DNA from: Pseudomonas sp. N40(2020)
GTDB taxonomy: Bacteria > Pseudomonadota > Gammaproteobacteria > Pseudomonadales > Pseudomonadaceae
Length of the DNA: 64,000 nucleotides
Assembly: GCF_014472415.1 (NCBI RefSeq)
Contig: NZ_JACSZV010000010.1
Location: 1-64,000 of the forward strand
Direction of reading: 5' to 3'
The position numbers and the translations under genes were made by a program. Below the pieces are notes generated by a model that was given only the letters and a program-made list of their open reading frames with translations, was not told the origin of the DNA and ran no database searches. This document shows, one piece after another, positions 1 through 7,622 of this stretch (position 1 is the stretch's first letter; each line of letters begins with the position of its first letter).

Positions 1-58
1 GCCGAAGGCTGCGATCTTTTGATCTTCAAAACAAAACCAAAAGATCGCAGCCTTCGGC
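1..58. repeat. REP-like inverted repeat, GATCGCAGCCTTCG family
   Basis: Bases 1-20 and 39-58 are perfect 20-base inverted copies separated by an A-rich spacer. The same core recurs at 22380-22455. The hairpin lies just downstream of the argE stop codon on the minus strand, so it may also help end that transcript. The element may continue to the left of the window. Confidence 0.8.
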
Positions 59-78
59 AGCTCCTACAAGGAATGCGT

Positions 79-1224
79 TCAATTCTTCAGGCAGTAATGT
101 TCAATCAGCTGTCGCAATAGATGCACGGTAGGCTGTAAACGTGACATTTCAAGGTACTCGCCGGGCTGATGCGCGCAGGCGATGTCGCCGGGGCCGAGCA
201 CGATGGTTTCGCAGCCAAGGCGCTGAAGATAAGGCGCTTCGGTGCCGAACGCTACTGCTTCGGCCGCGTGGCCAGTGAGTTTTTCCGCTATCCGCACCAG
301 TTCAACGTCTTCAGCCTGCTCGAACGGCGGCACTTCCGGGAACAGTGGCTTGTAATCGATCTTCACCTGATGACGCTCGGCAACCGGTTTGAGCTTGCGC
401 AGAATCTCGGCGCGCAGCACTTTCGGGTCCATGCCCGGCAGCGGTCGCAAGTCAAACTCCAGCGAACACTGGCCGCAGATGCGGTTGGGGTTATCGCCGC
501 CATGGATGCAGCCGAAGTTCATCGTCGGTTGCGGCACGCTGAATTGCGGATTGTTGAATTCGCGCTGCCATAACAGGCGCAGACCACGCAGTTCACCGAT
601 GGCATCGTGCATGGCTTCGAGGGCGCTGTGGCCCAGGCGCGGATCCGACGAGTGGCCGCTCTGCCCGAGAATGTCGATGCGCTCCATCATGATGCCTTTG
701 TGCATGCGGATCGGTTTGAGCCCGGTCGGCTCGCCGATCACTGCAGCACGGCCTAGCGGACGTCCGGCCTCGGCCAGCGCACGGGCGCCGGACATCGAGC
801 TTTCTTCATCGCAGGTCGCGAGGATCAGCAGCGGTTGCTTGAACGGCTGATCGAGCAGCGGTTGCACGGCCTCGATGATCAGGGCGAAGAAGCCCTTCAT
901 GTCGCAACTGCCGAGGCCGACCCAACGGCCATCGACTTCGGTGAGTTTCAACGGATCGGTCTGCCACAGCGCGTCGTCGTACGGCACCGTGTCGCTATGC
1001 CCGGCCAGCACCAGCCCACCGGGGCCGCTGCCGAAGCTGGCGAGCAGGTTGAATTTTCCGGGGCTGACCTGCTGGATATCGCAACTGAAGCCCAGATCAC
1101 CCAACCATCCGGCGAGCAAATCGATCACGGGCCGGTTGGACTGATCCAGGCTCGGTTGCGTGCAGCTGACCGACGGCGCAGCAATCAGCGCGGCGAACTG
1201 GTCTTTCATGGACGGCAAAGGCAT
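79..1224 (-). CDS. argE: Acetylornithine deacetylase
   Basis: M20-family metallopeptidase that hydrolyses N2-acetylornithine to ornithine and acetate in cytoplasmic arginine synthesis. From the ATG at 1224 the protein has 381 residues, the usual length. Metal-site motifs are visible: GHSDTVP (His about 76), a CDMKG aspartate (about 108) and the DEESS glutamate pair (about 140-141). GTEAPYLQRLG near the C-terminus is typical of ArgE. The frame can extend to a TTG at 1236, but GGAG six bases before the 1224 ATG supports the shorter start. The related enzymes DapE and carboxypeptidase G2 share the fold; the overall motif set favours ArgE. Confidence 0.92.
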   Translation of the reverse strand: MPLPSMKDQFAALIAAPSVSCTQPSLDQSNRPVIDLLAGWLGDLGFSCDIQQVSPGKFNLLASFGSGPGGLVLAGHSDTVPYDDALWQTDPLKLTEVDGRWVGLGSCDMKGFFALIIEAVQPLLDQPFKQPLLILATCDEESSMSGARALAEAGRPLGRAAVIGEPTGLKPIRMHKGIMMERIDILGQSGHSSDPRLGHSALEAMHDAIGELRGLRLLWQREFNNPQFSVPQPTMNFGCIHGGDNPNRICGQCSLEFDLRPLPGMDPKVLRAEILRKLKPVAERHQVKIDYKPLFPEVPPFEQAEDVELVRIAEKLTGHAAEAVAFGTEAPYLQRLGCETIVLGPGDIACAHQPGEYLEMSRLQPTVHLLRQLIEHYCLKN

Positions 1225-1380
1225 CGCTGACTCCAACTCCCGAATTGAGGTTCATCATAGAACCATCCGGCGTCAGGAATAAACCGCCGCAGGGCGTAGG
1301 ACGAATCAGTCCTGTACACTGCACGGCCTTGGCAGCCACACATTCCCCCGGCTGCGCTCCCGATCCTGGATTTTCCGGCC

Positions 1381-2751
1381 ATGCAGAAAGAAACCGAAAT
1401 CAAACTCCGCGTCAGCCGCGAAACCCTCGCTGCCCTGCGAGAGCACCCGTTACTGAAAAAACGCAACAAAAATGGCTGGGAACGCCGTGAGTTGATGAAC
1501 CAGTACTTCGACACTCCTGAGCGTGACCTGGCCCAGGCCAAAGTCGCCCTGCGCCTGCGCAAGGATGGCGATGAGGTGATTCAGACCCTCAAAACTCGCG
1601 GCCAAAGCGTCGCCGGTCTGTCCGAGCGTAACGAGTACGACTGGAAATTGCCCAAAGCCAAACTCGACGTGAAGAAACTCGACGGCGAATGCTGGCCCGA
1701 GTCGCTGGCCGAGCTGGACAAGAAAACCCTGAAGCCGATCTTCACCACCGATTTCGTCCGCGAGCGCGCCGAAATCGCCTGGGGCCGCGGCAAGGCCAAA
1801 GTGGTCATCGAAGCCGCTCTGGATCTGGGCCACGTCGTGGTCGGCAAACAGAAAGAAGAAATCTGCGAGCTGGAACTGGAATTGCGCGAAGGCGAGCCTG
1901 CCGCGCTGCTGGAGCTGGCCGCCGAACTGGCTGAAACCCTGGCCCTGATGCCGTGCGACATCAGCAAGGCCGAGCGCGGCTATCGTCTTTACGACGCCAA
2001 CAGCTACTCGCTGAGCCTGCCGGCGCCACAACTGACGACCGAAACCCAGCTGGACGATGCATTCGCCGCGCTGTGCTGGCATTTGCTCGGTAGCAGCCAG
2101 CGTCTGGCTGAGCAATACCGTTTCAACGGTCACTGGCGCCTGCTGCTGGACTGGGTCGAGAACCTTGCCGAAATGCGCGCCCTGCTCAGCAGCCTCGGCC
2201 AGGCCGCACCGCGTCCGTCGACCCACGACCTGCGTGTGGCCCTCGATGCACTGCTGGAAGACTGGCGCCCGCTGGTTCAGGCCGGTATCGAAGATGAAGA
2301 CGTGCGCAAAGCCGCGCCGGAGCAATTCCTCGAAGAACTGGAAGACCCACGCTGGGGCCTGTTCTCGCTGAACGCGTCCCGCTGGTTACTGGCTCGCACC
2401 TGGACCGCCGAGCGCAACACTCGTGGCAACCGTCAGGGCGCCGCACAACTGCACAGTTGGTTGCCGCGCATGCTGGGCGAAGAAGCCACCTCCCTGCAAT
2501 TGCAGCGCTATCAGCAGCAGCCGGAAGATCTGGCTGAGCAACTGCCGCGTATCGAGCGCATTCAGGTTTGGCTGCACCACGCGCGTAACGTGCTGGAGAT
2601 CCCGGAAATGGATCGCCTGTACGGCGAGCTGAACAAACTGGCGCAACTGGCCAACGAGCCGACGATCACTGACGAACTGCTCGATGCGCGCAAGCAGCAG
2701 GCGATTGCCGTTTATCAGAATCGTGCGTGGAAAATGCTGCTGCGTATGTGA
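1381..2751 (+). CDS. CYTH-CHAD domain protein (inorganic triphosphatase-like)
   Basis: 456-residue protein with an N-terminal CYTH domain (about 1-200) followed by a helical CHAD domain (about 215-456). The CYTH signature ExExK appears as ETEIKL at residues 4-9. Charged tunnel-type strands follow, such as ALRLRKDG. CYTH proteins such as E. coli YgiF hydrolyse inorganic triphosphate, and CHAD domains bind polyphosphate, so a cytoplasmic role in short-chain polyphosphate metabolism is likely. It is transcribed away from argE and converges on the Lrp gene across a repeat element. It is far from the ppx/ppk pair in this window, but the shared substrate is suggestive. Confidence 0.88.
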   Translation: MQKETEIKLRVSRETLAALREHPLLKKRNKNGWERRELMNQYFDTPERDLAQAKVALRLRKDGDEVIQTLKTRGQSVAGLSERNEYDWKLPKAKLDVKKLDGECWPESLAELDKKTLKPIFTTDFVRERAEIAWGRGKAKVVIEAALDLGHVVVGKQKEEICELELELREGEPAALLELAAELAETLALMPCDISKAERGYRLYDANSYSLSLPAPQLTTETQLDDAFAALCWHLLGSSQRLAEQYRFNGHWRLLLDWVENLAEMRALLSSLGQAAPRPSTHDLRVALDALLEDWRPLVQAGIEDEDVRKAAPEQFLEELEDPRWGLFSLNASRWLLARTWTAERNTRGNRQGAAQLHSWLPRMLGEEATSLQLQRYQQQPEDLAEQLPRIERIQVWLHHARNVLEIPEMDRLYGELNKLAQLANEPTITDELLDARKQQAIAVYQNRAWKMLLRM

Positions 2752-2755
2752 TTAC

Positions 2756-2894
2756 TTTGTGGTGAGGGGATTTAGCGAAACGTCGCACCGCCCCGATGGG
2801 TCGCGAAGCGGCCCGCTTTTATTAGAAAGCTGGGACTGCTCCGCAGTCCATCGGGGATAAATCCCCTCACCACAGTAAATCCCCTCACCACAAA
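2756..2894. repeat. Composite palindromic repeat element between convergent genes
   Basis: The outer arm at 2756-2774 is repeated as its inverse at 2876-2894 and again, 17 bases, at 2858-2874, so the right end carries two tandem arms. Inside, CCCCGATGG (2791-2799) pairs with CCATCGGGG (2848-2856), and a GACTG/CAGTC hairpin sits near 2834-2847. The whole could fold into one branched structure. It resembles a small REP-derived mobile repeat. I see no coding capacity. Confidence 0.75.
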
Positions 2895-2899
2895 GGCTT

Positions 2900-3370
2900 T
2901 CAGCGCAGTACCGGCAAACTGGTGGTGGACTTGATCTCCGACAACGCCACAATCGAATTCACTTCCTGTATCCCCGGCACCAGCGACAGCTTCTCGAAGA
3001 AGAACCGCTCATACGCCTCGATGTCCGCCGCGACGATGCGCAACAGAAAATCCACCGCGCCCATCAGCACATAACACTCCAGCACTTCCGGAAACCCACG
3101 AATCGCCTCGGTGAATTCGGTGAAGTTCGAACGCCCGTGCGCATTGAGTTTGATCTCGGCAAAAATCTGCGTGTTCAGACCGATTTTCTTGCGATCCAGC
3201 AACGTCACCTGCCCGCGAATGATCCCCTCTTCTTTCATCCGTTGAATCCGCCGCCAGCACGGCGATTGCGACAGTCCCACCTGCTCGGCGATCTGCGCAC
3301 TCGAAAGAGAAGCGTCCTCTTGCAGCAGGGCGAGAATCTTGCGGTCGTAGCTGTCCAGCTCGCTATGCAT
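2900..3370 (-). CDS. Lrp/AsnC family transcriptional regulator
   Basis: 156-residue regulator from the ATG at 3370, the standard Lrp size. An N-terminal helix-turn-helix (about residues 8-55, with SAQIAEQVGLSQSPCWRRI) precedes an RAM/ACT-like ligand domain (about 70-150, with the VLMGAVDFLLRIV core). Such proteins act as octamers that sense amino acids and control their transport or breakdown. The frame extends upstream to 3424, but the extra 18 residues do not look like family sequence and would cover the palindrome at 3397-3412. It diverges from an ACT-like protein gene, its most likely target besides itself. The effector cannot be told from the sequence. Confidence 0.9.
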   Translation of the reverse strand: MHSELDSYDRKILALLQEDASLSSAQIAEQVGLSQSPCWRRIQRMKEEGIIRGQVTLLDRKKIGLNTQIFAEIKLNAHGRSNFTEFTEAIRGFPEVLECYVLMGAVDFLLRIVAADIEAYERFFFEKLSLVPGIQEVNSIVALSEIKSTTSLPVLR

Positions 3371-3396
3371 AGGAAAACCTCTAATCAACCATCTTA

Positions 3397-3412
3397 CGAA
3401 TTGATCAATTCG
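3397..3412. promoter_or_regulatory. Perfect 16-base palindrome, candidate Lrp-type operator
   Basis: CGAATTGATCAATTCG is a perfect palindrome in the divergent region between the Lrp gene (start 3370) and the ACT-like gene (start 3497). Its place 26 bases upstream of the regulator's start and its symmetry fit an autoregulatory operator. No binding data are implied. Confidence 0.45.
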
Positions 3413-3496
3413 ATCATTCGCCAATAACGCCCATCATAGATAAGAAATACCCGGCACCGAATGTAAAAATTCCTCCAGTGATTTTGGAGACCCGCC

Positions 3497-3835
3497 ATGC
3501 CCCACCTCGAAGCCGTCAACAGCAGCCCGACCCGCGCCGATGTCTGGAACGTCAGCAACCCCCACTGCCTGGCGCAGTATCAAATCCTCGCCGAAGCCGA
3601 GCCGGATGTGCTGGTGCGGGTGCTGAATTTATTCGCGCTGCAATTCCTCACGCCCGAGCAGGTCAACGTGCAGCGAATGGACGATCTGCTGTCGATCGAC
3701 TTGGTCATGAGTGGCCTGAGCTGGCATCGCGCACAAGTGATTGCGGAAAAACTTCGTAACCTGATCAGCGTCTGCTCGGTGAATCTGCAAAACGCCGACA
3801 CGGTGTGGGATGCGCCGGCGCAAGCGGCCGGCTGA
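3497..3835 (+). CDS. Small ACT-like domain protein of unknown role
   Basis: 112-residue cytoplasmic protein. The pattern PDVLVRVLNLFALQFL, then a strand, then a helix (AQVIAEKLRNLISV) ending in a strand matches an ACT fold like that of the acetolactate synthase regulatory subunit. There is only one domain and no catalytic partner, so it probably binds a small ligand or another protein. GGAG lies about nine bases before the ATG. It diverges from the Lrp-type regulator gene, itself a ligand-sensing amino-acid regulator, which suggests a shared function in sensing amino acids. I know no experimentally assigned role. Confidence 0.8.
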   Translation: MPHLEAVNSSPTRADVWNVSNPHCLAQYQILAEAEPDVLVRVLNLFALQFLTPEQVNVQRMDDLLSIDLVMSGLSWHRAQVIAEKLRNLISVCSVNLQNADTVWDAPAQAAG

Positions 3836-3926
3836 AAAATCCGGCAACGGCTTCGTCGGGTAGTGGCCCAACGGTCTGCGGGGCCACGACTATCCTTTGC
3901 GCAATGTCGCTCAAAAGGAAGCCCGC

Positions 3927-5711
3927 ATGTCCGTTCAACTCGCCACTCAGGACCGCTGGCTGGAACTCAACGATGTATTGCGTGAACTGGTCGCCCAAGG
4001 CTTCATCAGCCAGGACTCGGCGGAACAGGCGCTGAATGCCCGTCGTCGCCACGCCGCACATGGCCAGAAGCATCCGCTGGAGTTCATCGCCGGCCAACAA
4101 CTGGACGACCTCAGCCGACCGGGCAAACACCTCGATCTGGAAAGCCTGACCCTGTGGCTGGCGCAACAGGCCGGGCAGCCGTATTTGCGCATCGACCCGC
4201 TGAAGATCAACGTCGCCGCCATCACGCCGCTGATGTCCTATGCCTTTGCCCAACGCCACAAGATTCTCGCCGTCGCCGTCGACCGCGACACGGTGACCGT
4301 GGCCAGCGCCCAGCCCTACGTGAATGGCTGGGAAGCCGACCTGACTCACGTCCTGAAGCTGCCAGTCAAGCGGGTGGTGGCCAACCCGGCGGACATACAG
4401 CGTTTCAGTGTCGAGTTTTTCCGCTTGGCCAAATCGGTCAGCGGCGCCAGCAACGCCGATCAGCAGAGCGGCAATCTCGGCAACTTCGAACAACTGCTCA
4501 ACCTCGGCGCCAGTGATCAGGAGCCGGACGCCAACGATGCGCACATCGTCAACATCGTCGATTGGCTGTTCCAATACGCCTTTCAGCAGCGCGCCAGCGA
4601 TATCCATATCGAGCCGCGCCGCGAGCAAAGCACCGTGCGTTTTCGCATCGACGGCGTATTGCACAACGTCTATCAATTCCCGCCGCAAGTGACCATGGCG
4701 ATTGTCAGCCGCCTGAAAAGCCTCGGCCGGATGAACGTCGCCGAGAAGCGCAAACCCCAGGACGGCCGGGTCAAGACCAAGACCCCGGACGGTGGCGAAG
4801 TCGAGTTGCGCCTGTCGACCCTGCCCACCGCGTTCGGCGAAAAAATGGTCATGCGGATCTTCGACCCCGAAGTGCTGCTCAAGGACTTCGATCAGCTCGG
4901 GTTTTCAACTGACGACCTGCGCCGCTGGCAAGACATGACCCGCCAGCCCAACGGCATCATTCTGGTTACCGGCCCCACCGGTTCGGGCAAGACCACCACG
5001 CTCTACACCACGCTGAAAAAACTGGCGACGCCGGAGGTCAACCTCTGCACCATCGAAGACCCGATCGAGATGGTCGAACCAGCCTTCAACCAGATGCAGG
5101 TCCAGCACAACATCGACCTGAGTTTCGCCGCCGGAGTCCGCGCACTGATGCGGCAGGACCCGGACATCATCATGATCGGCGAGATTCGCGACCTCGAAAC
5201 CGCCGAAATGGCGATTCAGGCGGCGCTGACCGGTCACCTGGTGCTATCGACCTTGCACACCAACGACGCCCCCTCCGCGATCAGCCGCTTGCTGGAACTC
5301 GGCGTGCCGCACTATCTGATTAAAGCCACCGTTCTCGGGGTGATGGCGCAACGACTGGTGCGCACCTTGTGCCCGCACTGCAAGGCACCGCTGACCCTGG
5401 ACGAAGAAGACTGGCAAACCCTGACCCGTCCTTGGCAGGCGCCGTTGCCGAACAATGCACAACGCGCGATCGGCTGCGTGGAGTGCCGCGACACCGGTTA
5501 TCGCGGTCGCGCCGGGGTCTACGAAATCATGCAACTGAGTGACAGCCTCAAGGCCTTCATCACCCCCGACACCGACCTCACGGCGATCCGTCGCCAGGCG
5601 TTCAAGGAGGGTATGCGCAGCTTGCGTCTTTCGGGTGCACAGAAAGTTGCGGCCGGGCTGACGACGATTGAGGAGGTGTTGCGGGTGACGCCGCAAAGCG
5701 AGCAGAAATAG
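3927..5711 (+). CDS. Orphan GspE/PilB-type secretion ATPase
   Basis: 594 residues from the ATG at 3927, which has AAGGAAG upstream. The N-terminal part (to about 160) resembles the MshE-N/T2SSE-N module. The core ATPase has Walker A GPTGSGKTTTLY, an Asp box IEDPIEM and Walker B IMIGEIRDLETAE followed by the His box LVLSTLHTND. A tetracysteine zinc site is intact (CPHC ... CVEC). Such hexameric ATPases drive type II secretion or type IV pilus assembly at the inner membrane. No secretin, pseudopilin, platform protein or prepilin peptidase lies nearby, so its partner machine is unknown. The P. aeruginosa homologue sits in the same neighbourhood. Confidence 0.9.
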   Translation: MSVQLATQDRWLELNDVLRELVAQGFISQDSAEQALNARRRHAAHGQKHPLEFIAGQQLDDLSRPGKHLDLESLTLWLAQQAGQPYLRIDPLKINVAAITPLMSYAFAQRHKILAVAVDRDTVTVASAQPYVNGWEADLTHVLKLPVKRVVANPADIQRFSVEFFRLAKSVSGASNADQQSGNLGNFEQLLNLGASDQEPDANDAHIVNIVDWLFQYAFQQRASDIHIEPRREQSTVRFRIDGVLHNVYQFPPQVTMAIVSRLKSLGRMNVAEKRKPQDGRVKTKTPDGGEVELRLSTLPTAFGEKMVMRIFDPEVLLKDFDQLGFSTDDLRRWQDMTRQPNGIILVTGPTGSGKTTTLYTTLKKLATPEVNLCTIEDPIEMVEPAFNQMQVQHNIDLSFAAGVRALMRQDPDIIMIGEIRDLETAEMAIQAALTGHLVLSTLHTNDAPSAISRLLELGVPHYLIKATVLGVMAQRLVRTLCPHCKAPLTLDEEDWQTLTRPWQAPLPNNAQRAIGCVECRDTGYRGRAGVYEIMQLSDSLKAFITPDTDLTAIRRQAFKEGMRSLRLSGAQKVAAGLTTIEEVLRVTPQSEQK

Positions 5712-5802
5712 CCAAATTGCCATCAAGCGGTTCTTAACCCCGGGCCACGCCGTTACACTTGCGCCATTGCAACTCTATTGATCCATCCAACAAGGAATCG
5801 TT

Positions 5803-6723
5803 ATGCAGACCGGAAGTGTGCTTTTACTGTTTGTGGCCCTGGCAATCGCCATTCTGTTCATGGGTTTCAAAGTCGTGCCACAGGGTTTCGAGTGGACGGT
5901 CGAGCGCTTCGGTCGCTACACCAACACCCTTAAACCGGGCCTTAACATCATCATTCCAGTGATGGATCGCATCGGTCGCAAGATCAACGTGATGGAAAGC
6001 GTGCTGGATATCCCACCGCAGGAAGTCATCACCGCCGACAACGCCACGGTACAGATCGATGCCGTGTGCTTCTTCCAGGTTGTGAACACGGCCCAGGCCG
6101 CTTACGAGGTAAACAACCTCGAACACGCCATTCGCAATTTGCTGCAAACCAACATCCGCACCGTGCTCGGTTCCATGGAACTCGACGCCATGCTCAGCCA
6201 GCGTGACAACATCAACGAAAGACTGCTGCGCACCGTGGACGAAGCCACCGCACCGTGGGGCATCAAGATCACCCGGATCGAAATCAAGGACATCAGCCCG
6301 CCTGCCGACCTGATGGCTGCAATGTCCGGCCAGATGAAGGCCGAACGAATCAAACGCGCGCAAATCCTCGAAGCCGAAGGCCTGCGAGCCTCGGCGATTC
6401 TCACCGCAGAGGGCAAAAAGCAGGCACAGATTCTGGAAGCAGAAGGTAGTCGTCAGGCCGCGTTTCTTGAGTCCGAAGCCCGGGAGCGTCAGGCCGAAGC
6501 CGAAGCCCAGGCGACCAAAGTGGTGTCCGAAGCCATCGCCGGCGGCAACGTGCAGGCGGTCAACTATTTCGTCGCGCAGAAATACATCGACGCGCTGGGC
6601 AAGCTGGCTTCGGCCAACAACAGCAAAGTCATTCTGATGCCTCTGGAAGCCAGCTCGATGATCGGTGCAGTGGGTGGCATCGGCGAGATCGTCAAAGCGA
6701 CCTTTAACGGCAAGAAGGCCTGA
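5803..6723 (+). CDS. qmcA: SPFH/Band 7 membrane protein (slipin, QmcA-like)
   Basis: 306-residue stomatin-family protein. A single N-terminal membrane segment (about 3-22) is followed by the SPFH domain, with [15 protein letters not shown] and [16 protein letters not shown]. The C-terminal helical region is rich in repeated ILEAEG motifs (about 185-235) and probably forms a coiled coil for ring assembly. SPFH proteins organise membrane microdomains and protease or quality-control complexes. It is four bases upstream of an nfeD gene, the classic pairing seen for E. coli qmcA-ybbK, so the two are co-transcribed and work together. Confidence 0.9.
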   Translation: MQTGSVLLLFVALAIAILFMGFKVVPQGFEWTVERFGRYTNTLKPGLNIIIPVMDRIGRKINVMESVLDIPPQEVITADNATVQIDAVCFFQVVNTAQAAYEVNNLEHAIRNLLQTNIRTVLGSMELDAMLSQRDNINERLLRTVDEATAPWGIKITRIEIKDISPPADLMAAMSGQMKAERIKRAQILEAEGLRASAILTAEGKKQAQILEAEGSRQAAFLESEARERQAEAEAQATKVVSEAIAGGNVQAVNYFVAQKYIDALGKLASANNSKVILMPLEASSMIGAVGGIGEIVKATFNGKKA

Positions 6724-6726
6724 GCC

Positions 6727-7170
6727 ATGCCAGCTGAACTGTTCACCTTCTGGAGCTGGCTGGGGCTGGGCACTGTGTTGCTCATTCTTGAAGTGTTCGG
6801 GGCTGGCGGTTACCTGTTGTGGATCGGCATGGCCGCCGCCGCAGTCGGCGTCACGACGTTTGTCCTGCCGACGCTGCCGTGGGAAATCCAGCTGGTGCTG
6901 TTTGCGCTGTTTTCGATCCTGACCGCGCTGTATTGGTGGCGACGCCAACGCACTGCGGTGCGCCGCAGCGATCAACCGAATCTGAATCTGCGGGGCCAGG
7001 AGCTGATCGGCAAAGTGTTCGTGGTCAGCGAGGCGATCGTCGACGGCCGCGGCAAAATCAAAGTTGCAGATGGCGTCTGGATTGCCCGTGGGCCTGACAC
7101 ACCGGTCGGCGAGCGCGTTCGCGTAACGGGACAACAAGGCGTGATATTCCTGGTGGAACGTGCCGATTAG
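6727..7170 (+). CDS. NfeD family membrane protein
   Basis: 147-residue protein with two or three membrane segments (about 5-75, including WLGLGTVLLILEVFGAGGYLLW) and a C-terminal OB-fold NfeD domain (about 85-147, with GQELIGKVFVV and the GQQGVIFLVE end). This short form lacks the ClpP-like protease domain. It is the partner of the SPFH protein directly upstream (three-base gap), where the OB domain is thought to modulate slipin assembly. The operon probably ends here; the next gene has its own ribosome site after a 68-base gap. Confidence 0.9.
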   Translation: MPAELFTFWSWLGLGTVLLILEVFGAGGYLLWIGMAAAAVGVTTFVLPTLPWEIQLVLFALFSILTALYWWRRQRTAVRRSDQPNLNLRGQELIGKVFVVSEAIVDGRGKIKVADGVWIARGPDTPVGERVRVTGQQGVIFLVERAD

Positions 7171-7238
7171 TGTGCATGGAACCGGATCGGTAAATGACGA
7201 TCCAACGCCGTAGTTAACCCCCAGGAGTCACCTAAATC

Positions 7239-7556
7239 ATGCGTCTCAAACTTGCTGTCGCCACTCTGGCCTTGCTGTCCCTTCCCGTTGGTTCAGCGAT
7301 GGCCGACAGCTTTTGGCGTAACGTCATTTCGTCCGGCGCTACCACTGGCTCGACTTACCTGACCTTCAAGGATCACAAGCTGATCGTCGCTGCGCAGGAT
7401 GATGCCGGCAGCTTCGTTGCCAGCGATGGCGGCATTCGTGGGCCGTATCTGGAAGCAGCGATGCAGAAAGTTCGCGCCGACAACCCGGGCCTTCAAGCGA
7501 CGGACATGGAACTGGCGAATGCGATTCTGGCGAAGAATGCCGTGGCTTCCGAGTAA
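7239..7556 (+). CDS. Small secreted DUF2388-like protein
   Basis: 105-residue protein with a clear signal peptide ending at about SAMA-DS (residues 1-22). The mature 83 residues contain SFWRNVISSGATTGSTYLTF and KLIVAAQDDAGSFVASDGG, typical of a Pseudomonas-restricted family often present in several copies. It probably resides in the periplasm; no cysteine lipobox is present. AGGAG precedes the ATG. A strong terminator follows at once. Function is unknown, and nothing in the neighbourhood clarifies it. Confidence 0.82.
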   Translation: MRLKLAVATLALLSLPVGSAMADSFWRNVISSGATTGSTYLTFKDHKLIVAAQDDAGSFVASDGGIRGPYLEAAMQKVRADNPGLQATDMELANAILAKNAVASE

Positions 7557-7567
7557 GCCTTTCGCCC

Positions 7568-7602
7568 ACAAAAATGCCGCTCATATGAGCGGCATTTTTT
7601 GT
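7568..7602. terminator. Bidirectional rho-independent terminator
   Basis: A near-perfect hairpin, ATGCCGCTCAT paired with ATGAGCGGCAT, is flanked by A and T runs on both sides. It lies between the plus-strand DUF2388 gene and the end of gcvP on the minus strand, so it can serve both. Confidence 0.9.
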
Positions 7603-7622
7603 GGAACAAAATCAAAAGATCT

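Noticed and set aside
5824..7137. A 437-codon minus-strand frame across the SPFH and NfeD genes
   Set aside because: It crosses two well-recognised genes on the other strand and lacks any family pattern.
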